A DNA stretch of 64,000 nt from Siphlonurus alternatus (lineage: Eukaryota; Arthropoda; Insecta; Ephemeroptera; Siphlonuridae). The notes beneath the pieces are model-generated. The model searched no databases and was not told the origin of the DNA. It saw only the letters and a program-made list of their open reading frames with translations. The stretch spans positions 36,411,537 to 36,475,536 of the forward strand of contig OX463781.1 of the NCBI GenBank assembly GCA_949825025.1. The letters run 5' to 3'. This document shows positions 13,441 through 26,700 of the stretch, piece after piece. The position numbers were made by a program, and so were the translations under genes. Each line of letters begins with the position of its first letter. The stretch's first letter is position 1.

Positions 13441-13827
13441 TTAAAGGGACGGGACCATAAAAATAAGTATTTTTATTTAAAAGTTACACATTAACTGAGT
13501 ATGAATACATACCACACGGTGGTGAATGCCTCAGGGTAAGCGCCCAGCGAGTAACTAAAGCATGGATTGCTGACGCCAGCAATCACGAAAGGCAACACAG
13601 CTGCCTCTTCTCCATGGGACTCACTCCCCGATCCTCCCGCCCAGCCTTACTCACTCAGTGCGATGTTGCCTGCAGTGCAATTTTATTGCCTTGCGGCTGT
13701 CTATATTTATTTAATTTTTATAAATTCGGCGGATGGTCCGAAAACGGAAATTTACTTATTTCTCGCATTAACATGTTTTACAGAAACTTTTTATGAATAC
13801 ATGATTTTATTGTCCCCTGTCCCTTAA
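13441..13827. mobile_element. MITE family D, copy 1, TTAA-flanked
   Basis: It starts TTAA AGGGACGGGACC and ends CCCCTGTCCC TTAA, giving inverted ends inside a TTAA duplication. The body, including a GGTGAATGCCTCAGGGTAAG-type stretch, matches the inverted copy at 20721-20992 but carries about 110 extra bases in the middle. It is non-coding; open frames across it are incidental. Confidence 0.7.
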
Positions 13828-14261
13828 AGTGAATCAAGTGTCTTTAAGTGAATCAAGTGTAGTATCGAAAAGATGAAATTAATATTTTTCCAATAGGAAG
13901 TTGTATAAAACGGCTTCAGTTATGAACTATATTCAAAATCATCATCTATTCAGGGAACATTTGTCTGAATTGATATATAATATTGCCATGGCTCTTAAAT
14001 TAGCCACTGCATGGATTGTGATTGTGGAGCGTTGTCAGTATAACAGTACTGGTAATACAATTATATATACCACTTGAAGTAACCATGAAAAATAATGTGT
14101 GCTGCGGTTTACCATAAAATTGATTTTTATTACCGTCTAACAATAAAAATTAACAATTAAAAGCATCAACAAAATGAACTTTTATTAGTTCTTTATTATA
14201 TACCATTGTAAAAATTTCGCAATCATTACTGTTGTTGCATTAAAGTTATCAAAAAGAAATG

Positions 14262-14314
14262 TTTATTTTTATATCAAACACTTTTTGTCAAAAAGTGTTT
14301 GATATAAAAATAAA
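14262..14314. repeat. Perfect hairpin, 26-bp stem with 1-base loop
   Basis: The 26 bases 14262-14287 are the exact reverse complement of 14289-14314, with a single T between. The stem contains ATATCAAACACTTTTTG. No mismatch is visible, which is unusual next to the eroded palindromes nearby. Confidence 0.9.
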
Positions 14315-14711
14315 AATTTATCGGGCCGATCAGGTCAAGGCTGTGTGCTTGACATACTCAGCTTCCGTTTTAAAACATGAGCTACAGCTGTAAAAATTAA
14401 ATTAATACAAAAATATTGCAATATATTATTACATTTTTATAATTAATATTTATATAATATTGCAATATATTATATTTTTATAATTATATAGTCAGTGCCA
14501 TGATGTCAGTCTGATATTGATATGCAACGTAGGTTTGTAATTTTGGTTTATATATTTTACACTGCTGAATTGAGCTCTCTGGGGGCCAAATTAGTATGGT
14601 TCTACACCTAATTTGCCCAAAAATGAAAATTCTTATTTTCATGATTTTCTGCTCAGGGCCCGTTTTTTTTTTTTTTTAAATTTACAAAATAGAAAAAATT
14701 GTTATCAGGCA

Positions 14712-15113
14712 CTATATTTTTTATTATTATTTTATTTTTTTTAATCAAACCCTAACTGGGTACTTCTACTTACTAATTACTCACTAAGTTTGAAACCCCG
14801 AACCTTCCGAAACCCTAACTTAGCGTTTCACGGGCTCTTCCGGAATGGGGGCGGTTACCCGACATTTGCCTGCGACTGAGGGAAACGCGGAAACCTCAGC
14901 CAGGATGGACGCTACAGCTTTTGTCAATGAACTGGAAGTGCAATGGTCCAAAGCCAGGGGAACCACAGTGGAAAAGCGCAACGATTTACCTTTGGGTGGG
15001 AAACGTGGTTTTTGTTTAAAATGGCTACCCATTAAACTACTAACCACGCTCGGCGTTGCTTGACTTCGGTGATCTGATGAGACCCGGTCAAGCACACACT
15101 GCGCCACACACCT
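14712..15113 (-). mobile_element. SINE with a 5S rRNA-derived head (SINE3 type)
   Basis: Read on the - strand, 15085-15023 aligns with the central region of animal 5S rRNA without gaps: TCAGATCACCGAAGTCAAGC corresponds to the 5S stretch around box A, and GTGGTTAGTA followed by TTTAATGGGTAGCC to box C. About three quarters of positions agree with insect 5S. The 5' thirty bases are poorly conserved. Downstream there is an unrelated body of about 280 bases, then an A-rich tail (T-rich on the + strand, 14713-14743). Head, body and tail in that order define a 5S-derived SINE transcribed by RNA polymerase III. A 103-codon frame across it is incidental. Confidence 0.72.
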
Positions 15114-15424
15114 ACATAATTTTGACATCCCTATAATCGAAATTCTTTTTCCAAAATTTGTTTAAAAGTTTTTGACTGAGTTATGGACACTTTTTTTTAA
15201 GATATTTAATTAGTTGCAAAAACCTCTTCTTCCATTTTTAATTTGCTACCAAAATTCAGTTTTTGAGTGAATAAGTAAGTTATTCTTCTAAATGTTATTT
15301 TTTTGACCCATTAAACCTCCAATAAAAATTTAAAATTTATAGGGGGGAAAAAATGGTCACAGTTTTTTGCCCATTGCCAAAAAAGTGAAAAATTAAATTT
15401 TATGAGGTTTTTGCAACTAACAGA

Positions 15425-15545
15425 CTCCAATGTGGATAGCATCTATAGTGGTTCCTGGGATCGAACTCAAGACACAACAGCATGGAAACATAAAGTATAG
15501 CATTTAACTGCAGTGACCGTAATTTTCACTCTGCCCTGAGAAATA
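15425..15545 (-). mobile_element. Possible tRNA-derived SINE head
   Basis: On the - strand there is a GAGTTCGATCCC segment like a polymerase III B box, about 50 bases after a CAGTTAAATGC stretch that could be a degenerate A box. It cannot be folded into a normal tRNA by eye, so a tRNA-derived SINE remnant is more likely than a tRNA gene. Confidence 0.35.
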
Positions 15546-15799
15546 CGTGCGTAGAACATTAATTTATAATTTAATAAATAATATTTATTAATAATTTTTA
15601 TGATCACTATTTTGATAAGTTGCCAAAAATAGTATAAAGTAAAACATTTAAGATAGATGCCAAGTAGTACTATACGTGTACTATTTAAATAATTATAAGT
15701 GCCTATACAAGGGTGTATTATAGAATATAAAGTGGTACCCCTTTAGGCCCTTTAAATTCTTTTGACGGAAGGGAGTGTGAGAGTCCCTCCGTATCTAAA

Positions 15800-16023
15800 A
15801 TGCATCACGCAGATTCCCCCGTCGTCTCAAAGAGAACATTGCCGCAGCCAATCGCCGCGACTCTTGCTGCTTCTCTTGTTTTTTTTTTCTCGGCATTTCT
15901 CTTAGTAAGTGCAGCAGTCTCAGTAGTGGTTCAACGACTGTATACTTAGTAAAAAGTTCTTGGTTCAACCTTCATGATTGTGTGACGTGTATTGGTCATC
16001 TAGCTGGAATACCATATATTATT
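15800..16023 (+). promoter_or_regulatory. Candidate CYP301A1 promoter and non-coding leader exon
   Basis: This stretch is less AT-rich than its surroundings. It has CCAAT at about 15848-15852 and an initiator-like TCAGT near 15920, and it ends at a consensus donor GTAAGT at 16024. It lies 1.3 kb upstream of the first CYP301A1 coding exon, which itself follows a possible acceptor (tttag, 17151-17155). A spliced 5' leader is therefore plausible. This is an inference without transcript evidence. Confidence 0.3.
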
Positions 16024-16456
16024 GTAAGTATAAATATTAATAATATATAAAATCTGACTTATTTTGCATTAATTTCAATTGTTTTCATTCAAAATTCAAG
16101 AACTTAAGTATAGTAACCAATTTATAATAAAATTTAAGTATGATATTATAGTAATAAAAAAAAATCAAATTCGATACGTAAAATAGTGAAAGGCGTCAAC
16201 TCAAAAGCAAATGCCGTAACAGGAGATATTTATGACTTTATTTTATAATATAATGAAAGTTACCGATCAACTTCAGCTTCCATTGGTATTAATTTTGCTG
16301 ACTTTAAAACTTACGCAGTACTTTCTTAATACTTTATTCATAATAGTTATTTTCTCAAGCATATAATAAGGAAAAACATGCATGCTGGGGGGCTAGACAC
16401 GTCTCTTTAACACAACATTTCGATGATCGAGTAAGTGTACTAACGTGGAACTATAG

Positions 16457-16811
16457 TTAAGGGTAAGGTAACGCCACCAATGTTAAAAAAAATCCCTCTC
16501 ACAAAAATTCTGAAAAAAATTTAAAATGTTCTCCTCTATACCCCTTATCAGTACCTAAAATATCAGGTATACAAATACGATCTAGTTTTTGAGTTATAAA
16601 ATTTTAAAGTTGACTACTTTAACATGGAGAAATGAAACTCCCATGTTAAATTGGTCAACTTTAAAAATTCATAACTCAAAAACTAGATCGTATTTGTATA
16701 CCTGATATTTTAGCTACTGATAGGGGGTGTAGAGGAGAACATTTTAATTTTTTTTCAGAATTTTTGTGAGAGGGATTTTTTTTAACATTGGTGGCGTTAC
16801 CTTACCCTTAA
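16457..16811. mobile_element. MITE family C, copy 2, TTAA-flanked palindrome
   Basis: A well-preserved palindrome: TTAA, then GGGTAAGGTAACGCCACC, with the exact complement at the other end before TTAA (16808-16811). The arms pair over about 150 bases around a centre near 16635. It lies between the candidate leader exon and the first coding exon of CYP301A1. Confidence 0.85.
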
Positions 16812-17302
16812 ATAATATATTATTAATATTATAAAATTGATAATTAAATAAATAATTATAAATGTCTATCTATTAAATCATGAATCATTTAATGTCTTTA
16901 AAACTATAGTTTGTTGAAAAATATGTTTTAAATTTATTAAATATTTTAATCTGACTAGCAAATTTTTGATACTATTTTTTGCAATTTTCTTTCGGAAATT
17001 GTAATTTCTTTAAAATAGTATAATACATTAAGAATAAACTAACTTATTTTGTGCATTATAAAAACATCAACATGTAGTACATAATTATCTTATTATTATT
17101 ATATATTATGTCTCACTTTATTGTAATTTTTGTATTATATAATGTTTTGGTTTAGTTGATAGGACTGTCTAGTCTTGACTACGCCCTTTTTTATAAACAA
17201 AGCCCCTTATTAATACTTAAAAAAAAATGCTTTTCAATAGAATTCATCAAAGCTAAATCGAAGAATCTCCGCCGACAAGTGCAGCAGACTGAAGTGGGTC
17301 CG

Positions 17303-17507
17303 ATGATCTCCGCGCGATGGCCCGTGGGCTTGCTTGCCCGGAGTGTCGGGGTGTCCTGGCAGCCACGACGATCACGCTCGCAAGTCAGCGTAACTCACAA
17401 CGAGCAGCAAGTGGAGGATGTGGTATCTTCCCGACCATATTCAGAAGTACCGGGACCTCGACCCTTACCATTCATTGGAAACACCTGGAGATTACTTCCG
17501 ATTGTAG
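17303..17507 (+). CDS. CYP301A1: CYP301A1 coding exon 1
   Basis: Residues 1-69 (last codon split, phase 1). It contains the basic targeting sequence and the [12 protein letters not shown] hinge, and ends at donor GTAAGT. The same frame is open back to about 17156, so the exon probably includes 5' leader. Confidence 0.88.
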
Positions 17508-20500
17508 GTAAGTCAGTGTATAATTTATAATGCAGAAAGTGCAACAACAACAAGTTTTTCTGCAATTGCAGTTAAAGAATAATAACGGTTGATTATAGTT
17601 GATCGTGAAAGTAGGTCATTAACCGTAGTAACTATATATAACATGCAACTAATGTTCAACTTTTCAAGTTCAATTATTTTCTTTTTTTATTATTATTCCC
17701 TAATAAGGAAGTTATTCAACAAGTTTTATTTTTTACTTCAATGATACATAAAACTTGTAAGTTAACATTTTAAAAAAAACAAAAAAACAAACAAGAAATC
17801 AATTCTACAATTCTTAATTTAATAATAATTGGTATATTATACTTAAAAATGTTGTAGGTTTGTGGAATATTTGATATTATAATTATCATTGTTTTATTTG
17901 AATAAACAACAAAATAATTACTAAATCGTAAATCTGCAGAAAAAAGTATACATCGAGCTTTATTTTAAGTGTTATTTATATAATACAGGACTATAAAATA
18001 AATGTACCCCCTTTAATGGAGTACCGACCTCAAATTTTTTTTATTGCAGAAATGGATAGAGGGTGCAAAGTTATGCTACTCTGATTTTTTTCAGATTTTT
18101 TAGAGCCCAGCAACTATTTTTTAAAAATTATTGAAAGTGCAGAAAATGTGCCGCCTCTTGACGCCTCTCTTAATAAAAGATAGGACCCAAAAGGGACGTG
18201 GATTTGAACCCGACCTCGCCAAAACTTTTTAGCAATACTTCCCGGTCCCTAAAAAATCTGAAAAAAATCAGAGTAACATAACTTTTCATCCTCTATCCAT
18301 TTCTGCTATAAAAATTTTTGAGGTCGATACTCCATTGCTATAATTATGTATTTAAATTTTTAATAATTTGTTTAGCACTGCATACATAATAATTATATAC
18401 AGTACCATGCATTTCATTGAAATTTTAAATTATTTTAAAACGTTACTATTAATTACTAAAATTAAGTGCAATAATTTATTTAATTAGTAATGCTTCAATA
18501 ACTTGTTTCGATGAATTGCATCACGTACTTTACATATTGCACTATATATCTCAATATAAATAATTGTAAATAATATAATATTACAACAAAAGTAAATTTG
18601 CATATTATGCATGCATATATAATATAATGGGATTAAAATTTATCAAAAATATCTTCCAAGTTATATATTATAATAAATTTACATATAGTGAAATTTATTG
18701 TATGTTCACACCAGAAGAAGCCGGAAGTAAGTGCTTTTAGGCTTTCCTGTTCTTTTCAAATTTTTGAAAATTTCAAACAAGTCAGCACTTTTATTACAAA
18801 TCTCTTTGTTAATTTTTAAAACTAAAAATATAAACATGAAAGAGAGAAATCTCTAACTTCCGGAGGGAATATCAAATTAATTTGACTATATTTTGTTAAC
18901 ATGGAGGTTGTATATAAGACCATATCATTAGAATAAAAAAATTAAAACAATTCCAGAATTTAATTAACTGTGAAAAAATCTGAAAGTATTCATGCCTCTG
19001 AAATTATTCATTGAATTTCGAAAAAAAAGAAAAACAAAAGAAAAAAGAAAAGAAAACATTTATATAATATATGCATAATAATTATGCCTTGTTTCCCTAA
19101 TTTTATAGATATCTGTATTCATCAATGTATATTGTGCGACTATAATATTTTAAGCTGTATATTTTCCACCAGGTCAGTATCAAGTGTCCGACTTCGCCCG
19201 AGTGACGCAGATATTATACGACCGATACGGTAAGATCGTCAAGCTAGCCGGACTGGTGGGTCGTCCAGACTTGTTGTTTGTGTTTGACGCGGACGAGGTG
19301 GAGCGCGTTTATCGACAAGAAGGTCCCACCCCGTACCGGCCCTCCATGCCGTGTCTGGTGCACTACAAGAGTGTGGTGCGTAAAGACTTCTTCGGACCTC
19401 TGCCGGGTGTCGTTGGCGTGTGAGTATTTTATTGTGATACGTGTACAGCACATACAGAATAAAAATGAATCATGATGGTTACCTTAGAGAGGTCGCACAC
19501 TACCTTCGTATCGCATCGCATCGTATGACTTCATGTGATAAAAATTTAGAACTTGTTCTAAATGAGAAACGTACGATCGCTGTGTGTACACGTACACCTG
19601 TGATCACATAGGTTCTTAATTTCTTTATCATAAGCTGCGAAATCATGCGATTTTGTGTGAGGCAGTCTTTATAGTAAATAATATTATTATTCCTTTAATG
19701 TTACATACATGGTATAATAATAATTGTAGTATTGCACATGTCAAAAAATTTTGTGAGAGCAGACAGCTCATTATTCCAGACGAAAGATGATTAAGATGAA
19801 ATGTATTTGTTTTCAGCGTAAGTGTAAAATTCAATTTATAGTAAACAGCAATTATTTTTGACGGTACATAGATGCTTCAATTAATACAAGACAAGTGAAA
19901 GATGTTTGCGCTGCAGCTCTCCACTTATAATTATATATAATTAAATTGGCTGAGCGAACTTTCATTTTACTGTATAAGTAGTATAATAATTATACTTTAA
20001 TATAGTATATTAACTTGAAATTCATTATGCAGTTGATATTCCAAACATATATTAAATTTCACTATATTTGCTCCTCTATGACGATAATTGCTGAATATAT
20101 TCTATAATTTACGTTATCGTATATAAAGTTAGCTATGAAAAATTTCATTGTGTAATTTTTAAATGTAATAAACCTCAGCTAACTATATATTACAAAAGGG
20201 ACAATGTACGTACATGTATTATAAAGACACTTCAAAAAAAGTCAGAGGTTTGATTTTGCGGTATTCTCACCATCCTATGTAAAACCTATATGTAAAAAAA
20301 AAAAAAAATAATAAATAAAAAAATTGAAATCGCTTTTATAGCATTAAATTTTTTTTCAGAGGAAAATTATGTAAGCTCTTGATTTATTATGAGAATCATT
20401 AAAAATGGGGAGGGGGTAGGAGATGGTTTCAAATTAATAGCTTTCATAGTTACTAACAAAAAAATTCAAATTTTCTAACATGGTGGCTTATGCTGAAAAT

Positions 20501-22754
20501 TTTCCCACCGGAGAACATTAGAAGCCTCAATAAGGAGCATAAGGAAGGAAAAAAAGAAGTCTATAAAATTTGAATTCCATGACGTTATATTATATCCTGT
20601 AATAATATATATTTTATTATTCATCCATGTGCAATATACTGCAAAATAAATGCTGAGAGCGATTCAGCAATCATTAAGATGCGATTTAAAGGCAGCAGCC
20701 GGATCTCATTCAAACTATTCTTAAAGGAACATAAGACAATGCAATCATGAATGCATAAAAAGTTTATGTAAGGTATGTTAGTGTGAGAATTGAGCAAATT
20801 TCCGTTGTGGACCATCCCCCGAATTTATAAAAAATTAAATAAATATAGACAGCCGCAGGGCAATTGCACCGGCAACAATTCGCTGGGCGTTTACCCTGAG
20901 GCACTCGCCACCGTACGGCATGTATTCATACTCAGTTATTGGGTAACTTTTAAATAAAAAATACTTATTTTTATGGTCCCCTGTCCCTTTAATACATGTG
21001 CATTATATTTATTTTAACTAAAATCATCATAATATCTTTTAATTATCTCACCACGAAAAAATTAAAAAAATTATTTACATTAATGCAGCAATAACGCCAG
21101 TTCAACTATAGCAGAAGAGGAGCGGAAGAAGTAGTGGAACTGGCAACAGCTGATTGGTCGTGAGCCCTGTGACGTAGTAGTGAACAGACCCACCACCATA
21201 CACTCGAACGGCTCAACATCGCCGTGTTAAAGGCATACAGGCCTCAAATTACAAATTAGACAGTCACCAAGTGGGTTTAGAGTATATAATCAACATTCGC
21301 ATTATTTTTTTTCACGCGTGATGCATCCGTGCGAAGTCGCAGTTCAAAGTAAGAAATTTAGTCCTTCATGACGTCACGAAGTCCTTGATGACGTCACAAC
21401 TCAATGCTAATCGGTGCTAGCTGTGAGTTGTGACGTCAGCAAGGACCTTCTTTACAGCGCGACTTCGCACAGACGCACCGCGCGCAGGTAAAAATAATAC
21501 GAATGTTGATTATAAACTTGAGCAACACTTAATATGTGTCTAATTTGTAATTTGAGGCCTGTATACCTTTAACTATAACTACGAACAAGTTAACAAAATA
21601 CCTAATTTCTCTCTCGGTTGCGTAAAACGTGCGCAAATGCAAATTTCAATGTTTTTATTGAGTTTCTTGATTAGTGATGTAGATCAAAAATAGGTAAGTG
21701 AAAACCCGGATGGGTCCTTTAAGAAGCGATTTCGTAAGAAGCTTTTTTCTTACCTCTTATGGTAGGATCGAAAAACGCTTCTTAAATCGCTCCTTAACGT
21801 TTGCTGAATTGACTCCGTTAATATTTTATACATAATGGGTGCGATTCACGAAGCAGTTAGCCAGGTTTCTAACCACGTTTAGCTTAACCATGTTTAACTT
21901 TACTTGTTTTACGTGTTAAACCATATAGTTAAACGCGTGGTAAAGCTAAACTTGGTTAGAAACCTCCCCAACTGCTTCGTAAATCATGCCCAAATATTTT
22001 ATTACAGTCCAAATTCTAAAATAAAAAAAAATATTGCTGAGCAGTCCATTCACAGATATGTTGATTCACCCAACCATGAAGTATAATTTCCTTCTTAATA
22101 AATACATGGTTGGGGTGGGTAGGAGAAGCATGTACGCACTCTGCATTTGACCCAGAGGGCTCGGTGAAGCAAGGGGAAAGGGGATAGCGAGAGGAAAAGG
22201 CTACATAATTATATTTGTGTTATAAGTCCCGCAGAAAAATAGCCTGTTCAGACTGAATTTGCATTGTATATTTTTGTATTGTGTCATAGAATCCATGATG
22301 AACGAATCGAAAATAAAATATTATATTTTTTTCAGGCACGGAGAAGCATGGAGAGAATTCAGAACTAAAGTTCAAAAACCAATTTTACAACCCCAGACCG
22401 TAAAAATGTACATAAAACCCATTGAGCAAGTGACTACTGATTTCATTGACAGGTGAGAGTACAATACTTCTCCATTGTCTTTTAAATTTACAATGTATTT
22501 ATCTTTGAGGTAGCATAAAATGTATGCATGATAATGAAAAAGTAAAAGAGCTCACAATAAAAGTTCACAGGTATAGCAACATCGGCATGGACTTGCTCTC
22601 TTTTATATATAAGAATTTTAAAATTTTTACTGACCAGCAGTTTGCTTTTGCTGTTAAAAATCATTATTTATTAACAAAAAAACTTAATATTGTTACTATG
22701 ACGCTAGCTAATTTAAATAATAATAATAATAATAATAATAATAATTTTATTTCG

Positions 22755-22817
<63 letters not shown>

Positions 22818-23756
22818 AAGTTATTAATAGTAGCAGCCACAGCTGTGAAATAGTGCTTCTAGTGCATTGCTTATATCTGCATCCTTTTTATTATTATATA
22901 TTCATTTATTTTTGTAACTGGGATGAAATACAGTAAGTAATAAATAAATAAAAATAAAAAAATTATGATATCTTTATATACCAATATATGGAAATGATCC
23001 ATTTTACGCTACCATAATTATTATAATTTAAATATGAAAAACATGAAATCATGAAAAAAAAAAAAAAAAAAAAAAAAAAAAACAAGTTACCCCAGCTGGT
23101 CGTTTATTATATCACCTGGTTGTGCCACAGTTTTATCATCACGGTAGAAAAACTAGAAAGTCTATAATAAAAACTTATTTTGTTTGTCCAACATTTTTTC
23201 TTATATTTACTTAGGATGTTGACTTTACTGGATGAGAAGCAGGAACTTCCAGGAGATTTTGATAATGAGATTCATAAATGGTCTCTTGAATGTAAGTATA
23301 ATATATTCTTCCTTCATTTTTTATTATTATAAATTTTTTATTTTAATGTCCTTCAAAAATATTAACTCACATTTTTTAAGTAATAAAAAAGAAATCGAAT
23401 TCTCGCGTGTACAAAATGTTCGTAAATAGTATATTATTATTTTGCATATAAAGTATAATAATATTCAAGGAAAAGTAAATTAATATATTTATATTGCTGT
23501 AATTATGACATTTTTTATTACGATTTTAACCTAATTCTCAGCATTTAAATATATACAGCAAATATGATTGCTTCATTTACGATAAACACAGTGATTTAAC
23601 CGCACGATTATATATAATTAATAATGTAATAATTGTACCGGATATGCTGAATTGTGACGTCATTTGAAAATTTTCTTTGTTGTTATATTAACAAATATGA
23701 CATCATAGAAGGTATTTTATACTGTATAATTATTATGATATACGTAATTTTATGTT

Positions 23757-23794
<38 letters not shown>

Positions 23795-26700
23795 TATTAA
23801 TATACTTATTGGGCGCAATTCACGAAACAGTTAGCCAGGTTTCTAACCACTAAGCACGTTTAGCTTAACCACGTTTAACTATACCTGCTTTACGTGGTAA
23901 ACCAACTAGTTACTGCATAACTGCTTCGTGAATCGCATCCATGCATTATATATATAATACGATTATTTAAAAAAATATAAAGAACCGTTAATTATAATTT
24001 TAAGACGGAAATTATGATCGAATATTTTCAATTGGTTTATTACTATTTTTACAGAAATATATTTATATTATAATATACGTGTATAATAGTTGATAAGACT
24101 GCATGATTAGCAAGCCATCAATAATATAATTTTTCAAAGATTTAAAATTCTAATTAAAAAATTGATTCAACTTCAAAAGACATCTCAACCAAAACAAAAA
24201 TATAATATTCATTTAAAATAATTGTCCATTTTATGTTATATAATATATATAGTATATATATATTTATATATATTACATATATTATAATATGTTCTTTGCC
24301 AGTAAATGCAGTTTAATCTTCTTTTTAAACTAAAAGACTAAATTATTACACTATTTTTATTTATTTATTCATCATAATTTTCATTATTATTTATTATGCA
24401 TCATACAGTGTATAAGAATGTCACATATTGTATATATTTTGGCCTCAATGAGCTTTGGTATAACAGTGGGATGTTATACCACAATGGTTAATTTATAAAT
24501 AATAAAAACACCGTCTTATATAATATATCATATAAGTTGTGAGTAGCCAATATATAATGCCAAATCTATCGGATAAAAAACTATCTATGGATTTCTTTTT
24601 AATTATACAAAATACAAACTGTCAAATATCTAGTATATTTTGAGCGTTTCTTCCACGAATTTTTACTCCCCATGTTGCAGGCATTGGCCGTGTGGCACTA
24701 GATGTGAGGCTGGGATGTCTAGAACCAAGCATCGGCAAAGATTCGGAGCCGCAGAAAATTATTGATGCCGCCAAGTTTGCACTACGTAATGTTGCGGTCT
24801 TAGAACTGAAAATGCCATTTTGGCGTTACATCCCAACACCACTTTGGAGCCGTTATGTGAAAAATATGGACTTCTTCATTGAGTAAGTGCATTAGCAAAA
24901 TAGTACCTTTCGTTGTTTAAAAAATTATAAACGAACAAACGCTTACAATTTAATTGTTTTTACTTTTTTTTAATAAATAATAAATAGACGTCAAAACAAT
25001 TTATTGTACTGTACAAATGGATAGAACATAAAAACTGTGTTACTCTTATTAATTTTTTTTTTCAAATATTTAAGAGTCAGGGAAGTATTTTTGTTTGTTT
25101 TAACTCGAAAGATCAGTTTTAACTTGCACGTATCTTTTTGTTGCGGCAAAGTTCTATCCTTTTATTAGAGAGTTTAATGCCTGGTGCCGCCGGAAAGTGG
25201 ATTTTTAATGTATATTTTTTTAAAATTGCTCTTTATCTTTAAAAACTATGAAAATAAATCAGGGTAGCAAAATTTTGCAAAAAAACTGATGTCAATCTCT
25301 ATTCTTACATGTTCAAATTTAAACAATTTATTATATTCCCCAAATAAAAGTGTTAAGGCGGATTCAGATGACGAAAACGGCGATGCGACGCGATTTTGAT
25401 GTAAATGCTGTGAAATTCTATGCGGCGGCGAATTCACAAGGAACCGCGTTAATTACGATGCCGTTTTTCTTTTAATCGCCAAATGTGGCCACCAATGGAT
25501 GTTACAGCAAGTGCGCATTATTCGCGTCGCGTCGCATGGTAAAAATCGTTATGTGAATCCACCTTAAATTCGCTAATTAGGAGACGGATAAACTGTGCTG
25601 CAAAAGCCTTTTCTAAATTCACCTCTTACTTATCCCCATGGATTAGTCCTCAGTTAGTAGTGTTAGTACGTATAATAAGAGAGGAGCTGGTATAGCCAAG
25701 CTAAAGGTGGATTCAGATGGCGACAATGGCGACGCGACGCGATTTTTTCACACAAGCTGTGAAATCCTATGCGGTGAGCGAATTCACCAGGTTGCGGCAG
25801 CGAAATCGCGCTAATTGCGATGCTCTTTTTTTAATCGCCAAATATAATATAACCGCCAATGGATGTCACAGAAAGTGCGCATTATTCACGTCGCGTCGCA
25901 TGATAAAAATTGCCATGTGAATCCGCCTTAAAGACGTCACTTACCAATTTTACCTTTTTTGTTACCACAGGGTGTGCATGAAGTACATTGACGCGGCGAT
26001 GCTCCGCCTTAAGAGCAAGGACCTGAGCGACCCTGAGGGTGAACTGTCCCTGGTGGAAAGGATCCTGGCGAGCGAGCCCGACCCCAAGACCGCCTACATC
26101 CTGGCCCTCGACCTCATCCTTGTCGGCATCGATACTGTGAGTCATAAATAAAACATATTTAATATTTTTTTATTGAAAAAAATTAGCCAATTTGTGTCAT
26201 ACATAATTTGCTTTTAATCTCTTTGTAATGCCACGGCCTTTAAAGGCATACAAGCCTCAAATTAAACAGAGAGTTGCTTGAGTTTACAATCAACATTCGG
26301 ATAAATTTTTTACGTGCGCGATGCAGGTGCATGAGCGGGGGCTGCAAAGTAAGGGTCAGGTCCTTGATGACGTCAAAATGACGTCAAAAAACATGGCAGC
26401 GTATATATGGTTGTGCGTTGTGACGTCATTTTGACGTCATCAAGGACCTGCATCCTTACTTTGCAGCCCCCGCTCATGCAGCTGCATCGCGCACGGAAAA
26501 AATAATCCAAATGTTGATTGTCAACTCAAGCAACTCTCTGTGACTACCTAATTTTTAATTTGAGGCCTGTATGCCTTTAATTCCTAAATCAAGGTACTTT
26601 TAAAGGTATTAAAAATTTGAAATAAGATGTTAAATAAATGCATGAGACAGTTATTTTTTTCTTTTTTACTTGTGTTGCATTATGAACCACGTTACTTACG

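Noticed and set aside
14990..15113. Functional 5S rRNA gene
   Set aside because: The 5' third and the 3' end do not match 5S, and the match runs into an unrelated body with a tail.
14820..15128. 102-codon frame on the - strand
   Set aside because: It spans the 5S-derived head and the SINE body; there is no independent sign of a protein.
15209..15421. Inverted pair GTTGCAAAAACCTC / GAGGTTTTTGCAAC
   Set aside because: Possibly an eroded MITE, but the interior does not pair and no other copy is present.
15425..15545. tRNA gene
   Set aside because: Only a B box is convincing; no acceptor stem or anticodon arm can be paired.
22524..22853. 109-codon frame, possible LINE end or gene in CYP301A1 intron 2-4 region
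   Set aside because: It is dominated by AAT and TA repeats; the non-repeat part is too short and weak to call.
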